Positions 1 to 6,600 of a DNA stretch of 6,600 bases are shown here, one piece after another (the first letter of the stretch is position 1; every line of letters begins with the position of its first letter). The DNA comes from JANMZR01 sp031383555 (GTDB lineage: Bacteria > Bacteroidota > Bacteroidia > Cytophagales > Spirosomataceae), in NCBI GenBank assembly GCA_031383555.1, contig JANMZR010000178.1:1-6600 (forward strand), in the 5' to 3' direction. The position numbers and the translations under genes are program-made. Below the pieces are notes generated by a model, which saw only the letters and a program-made list of their open reading frames with translations, was not told where the DNA came from and made no database searches.

Positions 1-2
1 TT

Positions 3-50
3 ATTGCTCGATTTCAAGAAATGTCGGAAGATTGGTATTCTAGTTTTTGA
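3..50 (+). CDS. possible 3' end of an upstream gene (partial, unidentified)
   Basis: Reading frame 3 is open from the window edge and would give about 15 residues ending in EDWYSSF before a TGA at 48-50. Frame 1 is also open from the edge and runs to a TGA at 94-96, so the choice of frame is uncertain. Neither tail is recognisable as a family. The call rests only on the open frame and on the fact that the sequence after it looks intergenic. It could equally be non-coding. Confidence 0.2.
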   Translation: MARFQEMSEDWYSSF

Positions 51-57
51 AACTAAT

Positions 58-142
58 TTCAAATATTGGGAAACTTTGACTTTTCAAATTTATTGAGGAA
101 TTGCTTCAAATTTTTTGTAATAAAAATTCGAATAAATTTGAA
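58..142. repeat. cluster of TTCAAATTT-type direct and inverted repeats
   Basis: Two 13-mers, TTCAAATTTATTG (83-95) and TTCAAATTTTTTG (105-117), differ at one base and start 22 bases apart, about two helical turns. A shorter relative, TTCAAATATTG, lies at 58-68. The exact reverse complement of the core, AAATTTGAA, lies at 134-142 and overlaps the promoter-like -7 element. This spacing could suit a DNA-binding regulator, but the sequence is very AT-rich and chance similarity is a real alternative. Confidence 0.4.
114..140 (+). promoter_or_regulatory. weak candidate Bacteroidota promoter
   Basis: TAAATTTG at 133-140 is an exact match to TAnnTTTG, the -7 element described for the primary sigma factor of Bacteroides and Flavobacterium. 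A TTTG at 114-117 could serve as the -33 element, but the 15-base spacer is shorter than the usual 17 to 23. Transcription would begin near 147 and leave a leader of roughly 190 bases before the ATG at 334. A looser alternative is TTG at 246-248 with ATCCTTTG at 265-272, which would give a much shorter leader. Confidence 0.25.
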
Positions 143-333
143 TAGATAATAAAACCATACCACACTAATTTACATGATTTCTTTAGACAGATTTCACTAT
201 TAAAATTCCATTAATTCTCCAAATTCCCAATCAATCAAATAATTATTGCCAATTTTCTGCGTTAATCCTTTGATTTACTCTAAATAATAATCGATTTAAT
301 CCTAAATTGCAGTCGTTTTTATTCCCCATCCCA

Positions 334-3300
334 ATGAGATTCATAAAAAGATATAGTTGCCTATTTTACTGCCTTTTCCTATTCAATACCTCTTTTTCCC
401 AGAATACTCTCACTTATACCATGAACGATAGCCATTATCGGGATGGGTTGGAATATTTTGAAAGAAGTAATTATGCGGCTGCAAAGCTTGAATTCAGTAA
501 ATTTTTAGATAATTCTGATGATGCTGAAAAATATTACAATTACGACCAAATTTCAGCTGAATATTATATAACAGTTTGTAACCTTTATTTGAATGCCCCA
601 GAGGCTGATATTCAGGCAAATAGATTTGTGGCAGCTCATCCAAATCATCCAAAATCAGCCACTTTGTACAAAGAGTTAGGTAATTATTATTTTGCCTCTA
701 AGAATTACGAAAAATCAATCTATTATTTCAAAAAAGTAAATAAAAAGCTTCTTTCCATTAAAGAACAAGCCGAAGTGGGCTTTAAATTAGGTATGTCATA
801 TTATAATTCTGGTGAATTAAAGAAAGGATTGGAGCAGTTTTCATCAGTGAAAAACTTGGCTGATGAGGTTTACAGTCCTCAGGCAGCCTATTATGCAGGT
901 ATTATTAATTTTAAATCGGAAAACTATGATGCGGCTATTTCTGACTTTAAAAGAATTGAAAAGAACGAAAAATACCGTGCAGAAGCCCCCATTTGGATTG
1001 CCAACTCTTATTATAAGCAAGGTAAAATGGACGAGCTTCTAGCGTATGCTGCGCCACTTCTTAAGCCAACTAATAGAGAAAAATATGTATCAGAATTAGC
1101 CGTTTTGGTAGGAGATATCTATTTTCAGAAATCGAATTATCAACAAGCTAATGTTTATTATGATTTATTAAAAACCGCCTCTAAAGTGCCTATTTCACCA
1201 GAGATTAGGTATAGAATAGGTTTTAGCCAATATAAAACGAAAAGATTTGCAGAAGCAATTGACAATTTAAAATTAGTAGCCTCAAGGAATGATGAGATCG
1301 GACAATATTCATCGTATTATTTAGGAGTTTGTTATTTAAATTCCCAAAATTTAGCAGGTGCCTTAGCTGCTTTTGATGCTGCACGTCGGTTAAATTTCAA
1401 TCCAAGTATTAAAGAAGATGCCGCCTTTAACCACGCCAAAGTGCAAATTTCAATAGGTAATGGTGCTTCAGCCATAAAAGAATTGCTCGATTTTAACAAG
1501 GCTTTTCAAAATAGTACCTATGAAAACGAAGCCAATGAACTTTTGACAGAAGCTTACCTTACATCAAATAACTATCAGGCTGCCATAAATTATATTGAAG
1601 GAATAAAGAAAAGAACGCCAAAGTTGAATCTGATTTACCAGAGAATGACTTATAATCAAGGAGTTAATGAGTTTAATAATGCAAATTATGATAAATCGAT
1701 ATTCTATTTTATTAAATCTGTACAAAATCCAGAAGATGCCAACTTGAAAATGGCTGCTGATTATTATAAAGCTGAAACATTCTATAACCAGAAAAAATAT
1801 AGTGAAGCCATTCCAATTTATGCAAGTTTACAATCGGCTAGTGAAAGTGCAAAAGGTTCAGAATATAGCATAAAGGCTTTATATTCAATGGCTTATATTT
1901 ATTATAATCAAGCTAATTATGAAAAAGCAGCTGAGCTTTTTAAGGCTTACACCGATAAACTGAAAAACGCAAGTTCAAAACCAAATTATGATGATGCGAT
2001 GATGCGCTTGGCCGATTGTTATTTTGTGCAAAAAAACTTTGCTGCTGCCTCTCAAATTTATGATATAGTATCAATTGGTGGTAATGCAAATAGGGACTAT
2101 GCTTTGTTTCAAAAGGCACAAACCCTTCAATTGCAGGGTAAAGATGCACAAGCTAAGGATATTTATAATAAAATAGTAAAGGATTTCCCAAGTTCTCCTT
2201 ATTCTGATGATGCGCTTTATAAAAGTGGGGAATTGGAATTGAATGCCGAAAGTTTTGCTCTTGCAGTAAGTCAATTCACTAAATTAATCCAAACCAAAAA
2301 GAATAGCCTATTGGTGCCTAGCGCCTATTTGAAACGTGCCATAGCCTATACTAATTTGAAAAACTATGATGCTTCAATAAGCGATTATAGAAATATTTTA
2401 TCCAATTATTCATCAAATGCTGTTTCAGAAGACGCTTTATTGGGTTTACAAGATGTATTGAATACTGTTAGTCGATCTGAAGAATTTTCAGCTGATTTGG
2501 CAAATTATAAGCAGAAAAACCCGCAAGGCAGCTCAACTGAAAGCCTAGAATTCGAAACTGCAAAAAATATTTACTTTGCCTTACAATATGGTAAAGCAAT
2601 TTCAGCTTTTAATACTTATTTGAAAAATTATCCAAATAGCGGCACAAATATTGAAGCAAAATATTATTTGGCGGACTCCTATAATCGCACAGGCGATGTG
2701 CAAAATGCGTTGAAATACTTTTACGGAGTTATTGCTGGTCAGAATTCAACTTTTATTTCTAGAGCAGCTTTTAGAGCAGCCGAAATTGAAAACAACCTTA
2801 AAAATCATTCTAAAGCCATTTCAAATTACAAACTATGGGCACAAACTTCAAATAGCAAAACAGATCAACAAAAGGCTTATATTGGCATAATGGAGAGCTA
2901 TTATAAATTAAATAACTATGATTCTACAATAGTAGCCGCCAGAGAAGTAATTAATTTGGGAAATGTAGTACCTAATAGCGTAAACAAAGCCACCTTAAAT
3001 TTAGGCAAAGCTTATTTAGGTAAAAATGATGCAATTAGAGCGTCGACCGAATTTGAAAATACCATCAAATTGGCCAAAGATGAATATGGAGCTGAAGCAA
3101 AATATAACCTTGCTAATATGAGTTTTTTAGCTAGAAATTATAAGCAAACTATTGAACTCTGTAAGCAACTCAATGCCGATTTTGCCGACTATGAAGATTG
3201 GCGAGGAAGGGGCTTTTTACTCATAGCCGATAGTTATATTGCACTTGACGACAATCTGAATGCCAAGGCAGTGCTGAATTCTATTATTGATAATTCTTCA

Positions 3301-3351
3301 GATACTGAATTGGTAGTTCAAGCAAAAACACGGTTAAGTAATTTAAAATAA
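334..3351 (+). CDS. secreted tetratricopeptide-repeat (TPR) protein, about 1005 residues
   Basis: This is an exported TPR solenoid, probably a periplasmic or outer-membrane-associated scaffold; no catalytic domain is visible. The start is taken at ATG 334 because it gives a clean Sec signal peptide: basic MRFIKR, a Leu/Phe/Cys-rich core, and likely cleavage after Ser22 before Gln23. The open frame extends upstream to a TTG at 307, which would put nine extra residues before the basic region. From about residue 35 to the end I count roughly 24 TPR-like helix pairs with the usual pattern, for example GNYYFASKNYEKSIYYF and MAYIYYNQANYEKAAELF. Three inter-repeat turns (HPNHPKS at 102-108, FPSSPYS at 618-624, YPNSG at 766-770) resemble those in CpoB/YbgF and BamD. 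The protein is intact and ends 26 bases before the barrel gene, so the two are probably co-transcribed. TPRs imply protein binding; the partner is inferred to be the barrel or TonB protein. The family is clear, the function unknown. Confidence 0.9.
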   Translation: MRFIKRYSCLFYCLFLFNTSFSQNTLTYTMNDSHYRDGLEYFERSNYAAAKLEFSKFLDNSDDAEKYYNYDQISAEYYITVCNLYLNAPEADIQANRFVAAHPNHPKSATLYKELGNYYFASKNYEKSIYYFKKVNKKLLSIKEQAEVGFKLGMSYYNSGELKKGLEQFSSVKNLADEVYSPQAAYYAGIINFKSENYDAAISDFKRIEKNEKYRAEAPIWIANSYYKQGKMDELLAYAAPLLKPTNREKYVSELAVLVGDIYFQKSNYQQANVYYDLLKTASKVPISPEIRYRIGFSQYKTKRFAEAIDNLKLVASRNDEIGQYSSYYLGVCYLNSQNLAGALAAFDAARRLNFNPSIKEDAAFNHAKVQISIGNGASAIKELLDFNKAFQNSTYENEANELLTEAYLTSNNYQAAINYIEGIKKRTPKLNLIYQRMTYNQGVNEFNNANYDKSIFYFIKSVQNPEDANLKMAADYYKAETFYNQKKYSEAIPIYASLQSASESAKGSEYSIKALYSMAYIYYNQANYEKAAELFKAYTDKLKNASSKPNYDDAMMRLADCYFVQKNFAAASQIYDIVSIGGNANRDYALFQKAQTLQLQGKDAQAKDIYNKIVKDFPSSPYSDDALYKSGELELNAESFALAVSQFTKLIQTKKNSLLVPSAYLKRAIAYTNLKNYDASISDYRNILSNYSSNAVSEDALLGLQDVLNTVSRSEEFSADLANYKQKNPQGSSTESLEFETAKNIYFALQYGKAISAFNTYLKNYPNSGTNIEAKYYLADSYNRTGDVQNALKYFYGVIAGQNSTFISRAAFRAAEIENNLKNHSKAISNYKLWAQTSNSKTDQQKAYIGIMESYYKLNNYDSTIVAAREVINLGNVVPNSVNKATLNLGKAYLGKNDAIRASTEFENTIKLAKDEYGAEAKYNLANMSFLARNYKQTIELCKQLNADFADYEDWRGRGFLLIADSYIALDDNLNAKAVLNSIIDNSSDTELVVQAKTRLSNLK

Positions 3352-3377
3352 GCCTATTATAAATATAAAAAATTAGA

Positions 3378-5078
3378 ATGAATATTTTAAAAATGATAAA
3401 TTCAAGAATATTATTAATAATTAGTCTTTCTTTTTCAATTTCACTTTCCTTGTTTTCACAAAAAGATGGCTCAATTGAAAGTGCTGAAATAACGGTTGAA
3501 AAAGACAGAAAAGTAGTTTTATCCCAAGTCGAAAAACCAAAAGAAATACCAACAACTATAAAGCCTGGGTCCAACGAAACTAAACAAATGGTATTTGATA
3601 TACCGGAAAGGAAAGTAACCGTTGCAGCTGCTAAATTTAACCTAAATGCACAAGTTTTTGAGCCAAAGGATTCTTCCATAAATGTTTATGAAAACTTCGT
3701 GAAAGCTGGTTTTGGTAATTTTGGTCGATTTTATGGAGAAGGCCTTATCAATACACCTTCATCTAGTTTGGGCTCGGCTAGCTTAAATTTTAAGCATAAT
3801 ACTGCAAAAAGAGGGCCTCGATATAATGAAAACTCATCTCAAGCTGTTTCCGAAATTGGACTCAATGGAAAATATGTAACAGATCTTTTTAAACTTGATG
3901 GTGGCATTGGGTTCGATCGAAATGACTTTAATTTTTATGGATATAAAGATATTCCAAATAGGGAAGTGAAAAAGGAGGATATTAGACAAACAATCAATAA
4001 ATTTTCGATGAATTTAGGCTTAGAAAATTCAAATAGAGAAGCTGCCCTAGATTATAGCCTAAAAACTGGCATTAATTTTTTGAAAGATAGATTGGAAGCC
4101 CGAGAAGTGGAATGGATCACTAATTTTAACTTTACTTTGCCTGTAACTGAAAATTTTTATGCGCTCGTACATACAGATGCTTTTGTGACACAGCGTAGTG
4201 ATAGTGTGGCTAATAATAGAAATCTGATAAAAGTGAGGCCCACATTTATAATTAAAAACGATCTTTGGGCCGTTACTTTTGGAGTAAATGTAGCGAATGA
4301 AAAAGATGTACAAAAGGATATAAATAAGAATATTAATAGAACTAAAGCCTTTCCGTTAATTAATATTGATTACTTTATTAACAGCGGTTTATATGTGTTT
4401 GCAGGTTATGATGGTGATATTTATAGAAACTCACTAACCACATTTTTGGCTGAAAATCAATGGCTTACAAGAAAAGTTAATCTGTTGAATACTGAAAAGT
4501 CAATGGATATTTATGGTGGAATAAAGGGTGAAGTTTTTTCAGGTTTAAATTATGACATTAAACTATCTTATGCTACTTATCGTAACTTTTACGTATTTAA
4601 TAATACCAAAGCTGATACTTCCAAGTTTGAAGTGCTTTACGACCAAGGTAAGCTAAAAAATTTCAGAATGAACACAAATGTTTATTATAAATTTAATGAG
4701 ATTTGGAGGTCGTCACTAAAGGTAGAAACTAATGCTTATACAACGGAAAAGTTGAATGCAACCTATCATTTGCCTAATGTAAAGGCAACTTGGTCAAATA
4801 CTTTAGCGTTTAAAGGTAAGCTTTTTATTGGTACAGATTTTTATTTTTTATCGAAAATGAAAGGCTTTAATCCTGCATCAAATAAGGAAATTAATTTGAA
4901 TGCTATATTTGATTTAAATGCAAAAATGAATTATCAATTTACCAGTCATTTATCTAGTTTTGTTTATTTAAACAATTTATTGAGCAAAACTTACCAAAGA
5001 TATAGCTATTATCAGCAGCAATCATTGAATTTTTTAGTAGGTTTGTCTTATGGATTTTCAACAGATGACTTATTTTAA
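3378..5078 (+). CDS. plugless TonB-dependent-receptor-like outer-membrane beta-barrel protein
   Basis: This is a predicted outer-membrane barrel of 566 residues. The signal peptide has a basic start, an Ile/Leu/Ser-rich core and likely cleavage after Ser27 before Gln28; Met6 is a possible alternative start. Residues 28 to about 100 form a charged, Lys/Pro-rich periplasmic extension that includes AEITVEKDRKVVL (36-48), whose first part resembles a TonB box. From about residue 103 (VYENFVKAGFGNFGRFYGEG) onward, alternating polar/hydrophobic strands with many aromatic residues run to the end. The C-terminus has a receptor-like segment, NNLLSKTYQRYSYY, then a closing strand LNFLVGLSYGF followed by six residues. 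No plug domain lies between the extension and the barrel, and the protein is shorter than typical receptors. Relatives are often annotated as TonB-dependent receptors. The gene sits between the TPR and TonB genes, which supports a shared function. Substrate and strand number cannot be read from the sequence. Confidence 0.82.
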   Translation: MNILKMINSRILLIISLSFSISLSLFSQKDGSIESAEITVEKDRKVVLSQVEKPKEIPTTIKPGSNETKQMVFDIPERKVTVAAAKFNLNAQVFEPKDSSINVYENFVKAGFGNFGRFYGEGLINTPSSSLGSASLNFKHNTAKRGPRYNENSSQAVSEIGLNGKYVTDLFKLDGGIGFDRNDFNFYGYKDIPNREVKKEDIRQTINKFSMNLGLENSNREAALDYSLKTGINFLKDRLEAREVEWITNFNFTLPVTENFYALVHTDAFVTQRSDSVANNRNLIKVRPTFIIKNDLWAVTFGVNVANEKDVQKDINKNINRTKAFPLINIDYFINSGLYVFAGYDGDIYRNSLTTFLAENQWLTRKVNLLNTEKSMDIYGGIKGEVFSGLNYDIKLSYATYRNFYVFNNTKADTSKFEVLYDQGKLKNFRMNTNVYYKFNEIWRSSLKVETNAYTTEKLNATYHLPNVKATWSNTLAFKGKLFIGTDFYFLSKMKGFNPASNKEINLNAIFDLNAKMNYQFTSHLSSFVYLNNLLSKTYQRYSYYQQQSLNFLVGLSYGFSTDDLF

Positions 5079-5118
5079 AGTTTGAATTCCAATTAATAAA
5101 TAAATAAAATAGTAGCAG

Positions 5119-6090
5119 ATGTCAATTTATTTAGAGCAATTTGAAATTAAAAATAAAAGGGAAGCGGCCATTTATACTGCTTTAGTTAGCCTAACTATTC
5201 TATGTTTATTTTATTTTATTACCATATTTAAAGATGCCGATATTGTAAAACCTGACTATGGAATTGAGGTCAATTTTGGAACATCTGATAAAGGTTCGGG
5301 TGATATTCAGACATTTAACAAGCCAAATGACCTGAAAAATGAGGAAGAGTCGGCTCCTGAAGAATCAAAGGTAGTTTCAAAAGCACCACCAATTATAAAA
5401 CCAATTGAGCCTAAAGTTGAAAAGGTAAAAGTGGCTCCTGTAAAAGATGAACCTGCCATTACCTCAAAAGTTGAGTCTGATGTTAAAGTAAAAGAAACAA
5501 AAGAAGCGAAAGTGAAGCCCACTACAAAACCGGTGGAAACAGCTAAACCAGTGCCTGCAAAGCCAGTTCCAGCAAAAGTTGAGCCTGTAAAACCTACACC
5601 AGTTCCTCCAAAACCTGATGCGGGTAGTTTGTATTCTAAGCCTGGTTCCAAAACTGGAGGCAACGGCACAGTTGGTACATCGTCAAAGCCTGGTGGCAAC
5701 AACAATGGTGATGGCTCAAAGGGTGAAATTGGAGATAAAGGTGACCCTAAAGGTAAAGTGGACGCCCCATTGTATTCGGGTAAGCCAGGAGGTGGTGGTG
5801 GCACAGGTGCAGCCTCAGGAAACTCATTGAGTTTGACAGGTTGGACTTGGAGCAAAAAGCCTGTTGTAAATGACAATAGTGATGAAACTGGCAATATCAG
5901 ATTTGAAATTAAGGTGGATGACCAAGGGGAAATTCTATCTGTGAAAGTGCTTTCAACAACTGTAAGCCAATCTGTGGTGAACTTATACAAAAGAGCAATT
6001 GAGAAAGTTTCTTTTGTTCCAACTGGATCAGGTAACAGACCAGCCGTTTCAACAGGAACTATTAATATTAAAATAAATCCACGTAATTAA
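5119..6090 (+). CDS. TonB-type energy transducer (TonB/TolA family)
   Basis: This is a 323-residue inner-membrane protein that would pass motor energy across the periplasm to an outer-membrane partner. A short cytoplasmic N-terminus leads to one membrane helix (about residues 17-37). The segment after it, YGIEVNFGTSDKGSG, resembles one I remember from Bacteroidota TonB proteins. Residues 65 to 167 are a Lys/Pro/Glu-rich spacer with AKPVPAKPVPAKVEPVKP, typical of an extended TonB arm. Residues 169-234 are Gly-rich and hold LYSKPG (171-176), LYSGKPG (218-224) and four Gly-X-Y triplets (199-210). The C-terminal domain (about 237-323) has GWTW, ETGNIRFEIKVDDQGEI and STGTINIKI, matching a TonB/TolA-like fold. 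The ATG at 5119 has no Shine-Dalgarno but an A-rich leader with tandem TAAA. It follows the barrel gene by 40 bases, which suggests the barrel is its partner. No ExbB or ExbD gene is adjacent on either side. I give no symbol because Bacteroidota carry several tonB paralogues. Confidence 0.87.
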   Translation: MSIYLEQFEIKNKREAAIYTALVSLTILCLFYFITIFKDADIVKPDYGIEVNFGTSDKGSGDIQTFNKPNDLKNEEESAPEESKVVSKAPPIIKPIEPKVEKVKVAPVKDEPAITSKVESDVKVKETKEAKVKPTTKPVETAKPVPAKPVPAKVEPVKPTPVPPKPDAGSLYSKPGSKTGGNGTVGTSSKPGGNNNGDGSKGEIGDKGDPKGKVDAPLYSGKPGGGGGTGAASGNSLSLTGWTWSKKPVVNDNSDETGNIRFEIKVDDQGEILSVKVLSTTVSQSVVNLYKRAIEKVSFVPTGSGNRPAVSTGTINIKINPRN

Positions 6091-6196
6091 TTGCCTCTAG
6101 AAATCTGAAAGTTGACAATTAAAAATTGCAATATCGTTATTCGCTCTGTTCCTCTAAACCATTTAGAAAAAAAATAAAATTACTCATCGTACTGAA
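6091..6196. other. TonB-folC intergenic gap without a clear terminator or promoter
   Basis: These 106 bases separate the transducer from folC. A weak hairpin, CAATT-AAA-AATTG at 6116-6128, has only five AT-rich pairs and no T run after it, so it is a poor terminator candidate. TTGACA at 6112-6117 lacks a matching -10, and I found no TAnnTTTG element. The gap is wider than those inside the upstream operon, so whether folC is co-transcribed is open. Confidence 0.45.
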
Positions 6197-6600
6197 ATGC
6201 TTTATTCTGAAGTAATCGATTATTTATATCAGCATTTACCTGTTTTTCAAAACCAAGGGGCGTCAGCCCTTAAAAATGGATTAGGTGGTATTACCAAAAT
6301 CTGCGAATATTTAGGAAATCCACAAGAAAAATTCAATTCCATTCATATTGCTGGAACAAACGGCAAAGGTAGTACATCACATATGTTGGCCTCAGTTTTT
6401 CAGGCTGCTGGCTATAAGACAGGTCTTTATACATCGCCACATTTAATAGATTTTCGTGAGCGAATTAGACTAAACGGTACAATGATTAATAAAGACTTTG
6501 TGGTAGAGTTTGTAAACCAAAACAAAGCTTTTATTGACTCCAATTCCTTCTCGTTTTTTGAAGTTACAGTTGGACTAGCATTTAAGTATTTTGCTGATAA
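6197..6600 (+). CDS. folC: bifunctional dihydrofolate synthase / folylpolyglutamate synthase, N-terminal part (runs off window)
   Basis: This cytoplasmic Mur-ligase-family enzyme uses ATP to join glutamate to dihydropteroate and then adds further glutamates to folates. The visible 134 residues contain the family's ATP-binding loop HIAGTNGKGSTSHML (50-64, P-loop GTNGKGS at 53-59), the TSPHL segment (79-83), DFRERIRLNG (85-94) and FFEVTVGLAF (120-129), in the expected order. The reading frame is open to the window edge, with roughly two thirds of the usual 400 to 430 residues missing. The start at ATG 6197 is the first ATG after the in-frame TAG at 6164 and places the motifs at normal distances from the N-terminus. 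Its position after a TonB gene matches a gene order I remember from other Bacteroidota, and is probably conserved linkage and not a shared pathway. Confidence 0.95.
   Translation, partial: MLYSEVIDYLYQHLPVFQNQGASALKNGLGGITKICEYLGNPQEKFNSIHIAGTNGKGSTSHMLASVFQAAGYKTGLYTSPHLIDFRERIRLNGTMINKDFVVEFVNQNKAFIDSNSFSFFEVTVGLAFKYFAD

Larger units (their letters stand above)
51..333. other. AT-rich intergenic region upstream of the TPR-barrel-TonB operon
   Basis: This stretch has no complete reading frame of useful length on either strand. The only ATG-initiated frame noted, at 174, stops after nine codons. No tRNA-like or rRNA-like structure is apparent. What it does hold is a cluster of short TTCAAAT-type repeats at 58-142, a small AT-rich hairpin at 126-143 and a weak promoter-like match. 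It most likely carries the promoter and leader of the downstream operon. I see no strong intrinsic terminator for an upstream gene, meaning no GC-rich stem followed by a T run. Confidence 0.6.

Noticed and set aside
126..143. Hairpin ATTCGAA-TAAA-TTTGAAT as a terminator for an upstream gene
   Set aside because: The seven-pair stem is almost all A-T with one G-T pair and is followed by mixed AT sequence without a T run. It more likely reflects the local repeats.
174..203. Short ATG-initiated frame in the upstream gap
   Set aside because: It stops after nine codons, has no supporting start context and encodes nothing recognisable.
3284..3679. A 131-codon open frame on the minus strand across the TPR-barrel junction
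   Set aside because: It spans the end of one gene, the gap and the signal-peptide region of the next; its hydrophobic look mirrors the AT-rich signal-peptide DNA. No family features are visible.
5618..5830. A 70-codon open frame on the plus strand inside the TonB gene
   Set aside because: It overlaps the Gly-rich spacer in another frame and has no recognisable domain; the low-complexity DNA explains it.
5307..5990. A 227-codon open frame on the minus strand opposite the TonB gene
   Set aside because: It lies wholly inside the transducer gene, and its Pro/Gly/Ser/Phe-rich product is the reverse reading of the Lys/Pro and Gly-rich spacer. The absence of stops follows from that biased composition. 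The plus-strand gene has clear domains.
6116..6128. Hairpin CAATT-AAA-AATTG as a terminator of the operon
   Set aside because: The stem has five pairs, four of them A-T, and no T run follows, so it would be too weak for intrinsic termination.
6112..6141. TTGACA resembling an E. coli -35 box before folC
   Set aside because: No acceptable -10 lies at the right distance, and Bacteroidota primary promoters use the -33/-7 pattern, so the match is probably accidental.

Overview
The window looks like a chromosomal segment of a low-GC member of the Bacteroidota. Four things suggest this: AT-rich DNA, no Shine-Dalgarno sequences before the genes, two Sec signal peptides that both end in Ser-Gln, and the gene families present. 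The barrel and TonB proteins resemble forms I remember from Cytophagales and Flavobacteriia, but finer placement is not secure from this stretch alone.

Layout, all on the plus strand. Positions 1-333 have no convincing complete gene: perhaps the last codons of an upstream gene at the very edge, then AT-rich DNA with short repeats and a weak promoter-like element. Then come a secreted protein of about 1005 residues built almost entirely of tetratricopeptide repeats (334-3351), a 566-residue outer-membrane beta-barrel resembling a TonB-dependent receptor without its plug (3378-5078), and a 323-residue TonB-type energy transducer (5119-6090). After a 106-base gap the window ends inside folC, for dihydrofolate/folylpolyglutamate synthase (6197 onward).

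The first three genes are 26 and 40 bases apart and read as one operon. Together they could span the envelope: an inner-membrane-anchored TonB arm, a periplasmic TPR solenoid and an outer-membrane barrel whose N-terminus carries a TonB-box-like strand. I infer a dedicated energy-coupled envelope machine of unknown substrate. No ExbB/ExbD motor genes lie in the window, so the transducer must be powered from elsewhere. folC is a housekeeping neighbour, with no visible functional link.

The candidate for something undescribed is this TPR-barrel-TonB set. The families are recognisable, but I know of no established function for the set as a unit.
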